DNA of 64,000 nt from Gluconobacter wancherniae NBRC 103581 (GTDB taxonomy: Bacteria; Pseudomonadota; Alphaproteobacteria; Acetobacterales; Acetobacteraceae): assembly GCF_007988885.1 (NCBI RefSeq), contig NZ_BJUZ01000001.1, positions 682,001 through 746,000 of the forward strand, given 5' to 3'. Positions 62,814-64,000 of this stretch are shown in pieces. The first letter of the stretch is position 1. Each line of letters opens with the position of its first letter. The translations under genes and the position numbers were made by a program. The notes below the pieces were generated by a model. The model worked only from the letters and a program-made list of their open reading frames with translations, was not told the origin of the DNA and did no database searches.

Positions 62814-63735
62814 CATTCTTGAAAAGCGTCTGATCGAGGAACTGACAACGTCAGTGGATCCGGACGTTGTTTCGTTTGCAGAGGCTCTGGCACAGTCGCT
62901 TCCCGAAGCTCCCTTGGGCATTGTTTTTTATGGATCAACGCTCAGGCAGCTTGATCCGGATGGCGTGCTTGATTTCTATATTATTACTGAAAGTGCGCGT
63001 GGGTTTACGGGTAATGCGCTGATCAGGCTAGGTAATATCGTCCTGCCGCCAAATGTGCGCTACGCGGAACATGAGGTTAATGGGCGTATTTGGCGTGCCA
63101 AGATTGCGACTCTTTCACGGGCTCAATTTGGCGCACGTACGTCGATGGGTGCGCGAGACACAACTTTATGGGCGCGTTTCTGTCAGCCTGTACGACTTGT
63201 CTGGGTGCGCGATGCTTCTGCGGCAGACATCATTCTGAACCTTATTTCCCAGTCTGTTACAACGGCGGCCTGCTGGGCCGCTCTCCTTGGGCCTGCGAAG
63301 GCGACGGCAATTGACTACTGGAATGCGCTGTTCCTGCGGACTTATGCAGCAGAACTGCGCGTCGAACGCAAAGGGCGTGGGCGCAGTCTGATTGAAGGCA
63401 AGGAAGAGCGTTTTTCCGCTCTTTTGACGCTGGGCTGGGCTAGGGCGCGACTACAGTTTTCAGCGCAGGGTAAACTTCTCGAGCCTGCAGTGTCTTCGGG
63501 GTTACGAAAGAAAGCTGCGCGAAGATGGGCAATCGTTCATCGTTCCGGTCGCCCCAGAAATGTTGCGCGTCTGCTGAAAGCCGCGTTCACGTTTCAAAAT
63601 GGCGCATCATACCTAGCGTGGAAAATCCGCCGCCACACGGGTCATGATATGCAATTGTCGCCTTTTGAATCCCGGCATCCGATTTTGATGTTGCCACTGC
63701 TTCTGTGGCGTGCCCGTCAGATAAAAAGGGGCTGA
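62806..63735 (+). CDS. NTase-fold protein of unknown function in the lipid cluster
   Basis: 309 residues; start set at the ATG overlapping the kinase stop (ATGxxTGA, eight bases), with ATG 62788 as an alternative. The region GIVFYGSTLRQLDPDGVLDFYII fits the NTase-fold pattern of a GS motif followed by paired acidic residues. The C-terminal 150 residues are basic and partly hydrophobic. No family name is certain. Coupling to the lipid kinase suggests it acts on the phosphorylated lipid or its headgroup. In Caulobacter the ceramide kinase gene also has uncharacterised partner genes needed for the final anionic sphingolipid. Confidence 0.62.
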   Translation: MPDILEKRLIEELTTSVDPDVVSFAEALAQSLPEAPLGIVFYGSTLRQLDPDGVLDFYIITESARGFTGNALIRLGNIVLPPNVRYAEHEVNGRIWRAKIATLSRAQFGARTSMGARDTTLWARFCQPVRLVWVRDASAADIILNLISQSVTTAACWAALLGPAKATAIDYWNALFLRTYAAELRVERKGRGRSLIEGKEERFSALLTLGWARARLQFSAQGKLLEPAVSSGLRKKAARRWAIVHRSGRPRNVARLLKAAFTFQNGASYLAWKIRRHTGHDMQLSPFESRHPILMLPLLLWRARQIKRG

Positions 63736-63742
63736 TGGGTCG

Positions 63743-63795
63743 GCAGGAGGCACTTCAGGAATCCTTTTAGCAGGAAATTCTGAAGCGCCTCCTGG
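63743..63795. terminator. Bidirectional terminator-like inverted repeat
   Basis: CAGGAGGC at 63744-63751 pairs with GCCTCCTG at 63787-63794, and the inner bases CTTCAG and CTGAAG extend the stem with small mismatches around a loop near 63765-63775. It separates the NTase-like gene from the convergent serine palmitoyltransferase gene. Confidence 0.6.
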
Positions 63796-63806
63796 CAGTC
63801 TGTGCC

Positions 63807-64000
63807 TTAGTGACCCAGTTGCTTGGCAATCGCCCCAAATACGGCGACAGCTTTGTCAATTTCTTCCGACGAATGTGCTGCCATGACGGAGCAGCGCAGA
63901 AGGGGCCTGTTGTCTGGGGTTGCCGGGGGTAGGGAAAGGTTTACATAGACACCGTTTTCCAAAAGCGCGTTCCAGAAAATAATGGCTTCTTCAACCGTCT
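63807..64000 (-). CDS. spt: Serine palmitoyltransferase, C-terminal part (cut by the window edge)
   Basis: The visible 63 residues end in FGAIAKQLGH before a TAA at 63807-63809. They contain ENGVYVNLSLPPATP, LLRCSVMAAHSSEEIDKA and related positions. These match the C-terminus of bacterial serine palmitoyltransferases, where the stretch GVYxNLxxPPATP is distinctive. BioF and 2-amino-3-ketobutyrate ligase have other sequences there. The enzyme makes 3-ketosphinganine from serine and palmitoyl-CoA or palmitoyl-ACP, the first step of sphingolipid synthesis. Its catalytic lysine lies outside the window. Confidence 0.8.
   Translation of the reverse strand, partial: TVEEAIIFWNALLENGVYVNLSLPPATPDNRPLLRCSVMAAHSSEEIDKAVAVFGAIAKQLGH

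Noticed and set aside
63807-64000. Right-edge gene as BioF or 2-amino-3-ketobutyrate ligase
   Set aside because: The same fold family, but the GVYVNLSLPPATP and LLRCSVMAAH stretches fit serine palmitoyltransferase better; only the C-terminus is visible, so this is a preference, not proof.
1-64000. tRNA, rRNA, CRISPR arrays, insertion sequences, prophage genes
   Set aside because: No cloverleaf-like or rRNA segments, no regularly spaced repeats, no transposase or integrase and no phage structural genes were noticed on either strand.

Overview
The window is a gene-dense, high-GC alphaproteobacterial chromosome segment, most likely from an acetic acid bacterium (Acetobacteraceae), and Gluconobacter or a close relative is the best fit. 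Supporting signs are a decaprenyl-type polyprenyl diphosphate synthase (ubiquinone-10), a cytoplasmic glucose-1-dehydrogenase-like SDR, a CarD regulator, an unusually long SMC protein, and a sphingolipid locus ending in a serine palmitoyltransferase gene. I saw no rRNA, tRNA, IS element, prophage or CRISPR array. The species assignment is inference.

Layout. 0-7 kb: TrmN6-type methyltransferase, ddsA, murI-pyrE, a small gene behind a Fur-like box, gltA, and a run of small enzymes (SixA-like phosphatase, chorismate mutase, metallophosphoesterase). 7-18 kb: smc, two tandem DsbA-family oxidoreductases with twin-arginine signals, the miaB-phoH-ybeY-corC operon, and an acyltransferase. 18-25 kb: tamA-tamB. 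24.6-28 kb: TPR/glycosyltransferase, receiver protein, glucose-dehydrogenase-like SDR and carD. 28-34 kb: bestrophin, MFS transporter, the glutathione-dependent formaldehyde pathway (frmA-fghA) followed by an RNase T2 lipoprotein, then hisI and ygfZ. 34.6-40.2 kb: a tightly overlapping operon of a dCache-GAF-cyclase-like sensor, mlaE, a degenerate mlaF, mlaD and a lipoprotein. 40-46 kb: bioB, a di-iron ferritin-like protein, a Dabb protein, an M13 peptidase and a betaine-binding-like protein. 46-48 kb: an AT-rich accessory patch with a decayed SDR pseudogene, a methyltransferase and an exported protein of unknown function. 48-52.7 kb: fabD-fabG-acpP-fabF-mltG. 52.7-55 kb: SYLF lipoprotein, inositol-phosphatase family protein, mmcB.

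55-64 kb looks like a sphingolipid synthesis, modification and export region. It holds a beta-propeller protein linked to glycosyl-inositolphosphoceramide enzymes, a minus-strand operon (metallophosphoesterase, LptF, LptG, lipid hydroxylase, nucleotidyltransferase, GT4), a divergent lipid (ceramide?) kinase with an NTase-fold protein, and the end of a serine palmitoyltransferase gene at the right edge.

Two regions deserve most attention. One is the Mla-like operon whose ATPase has lost every catalytic motif and whose first gene carries a degenerate cyclase domain. The other is the sphingolipid region with its own LptF/LptG pair. A third, smaller item is the Fur-boxed mini-gene whose terminator lies inside the 3' end of gltA.
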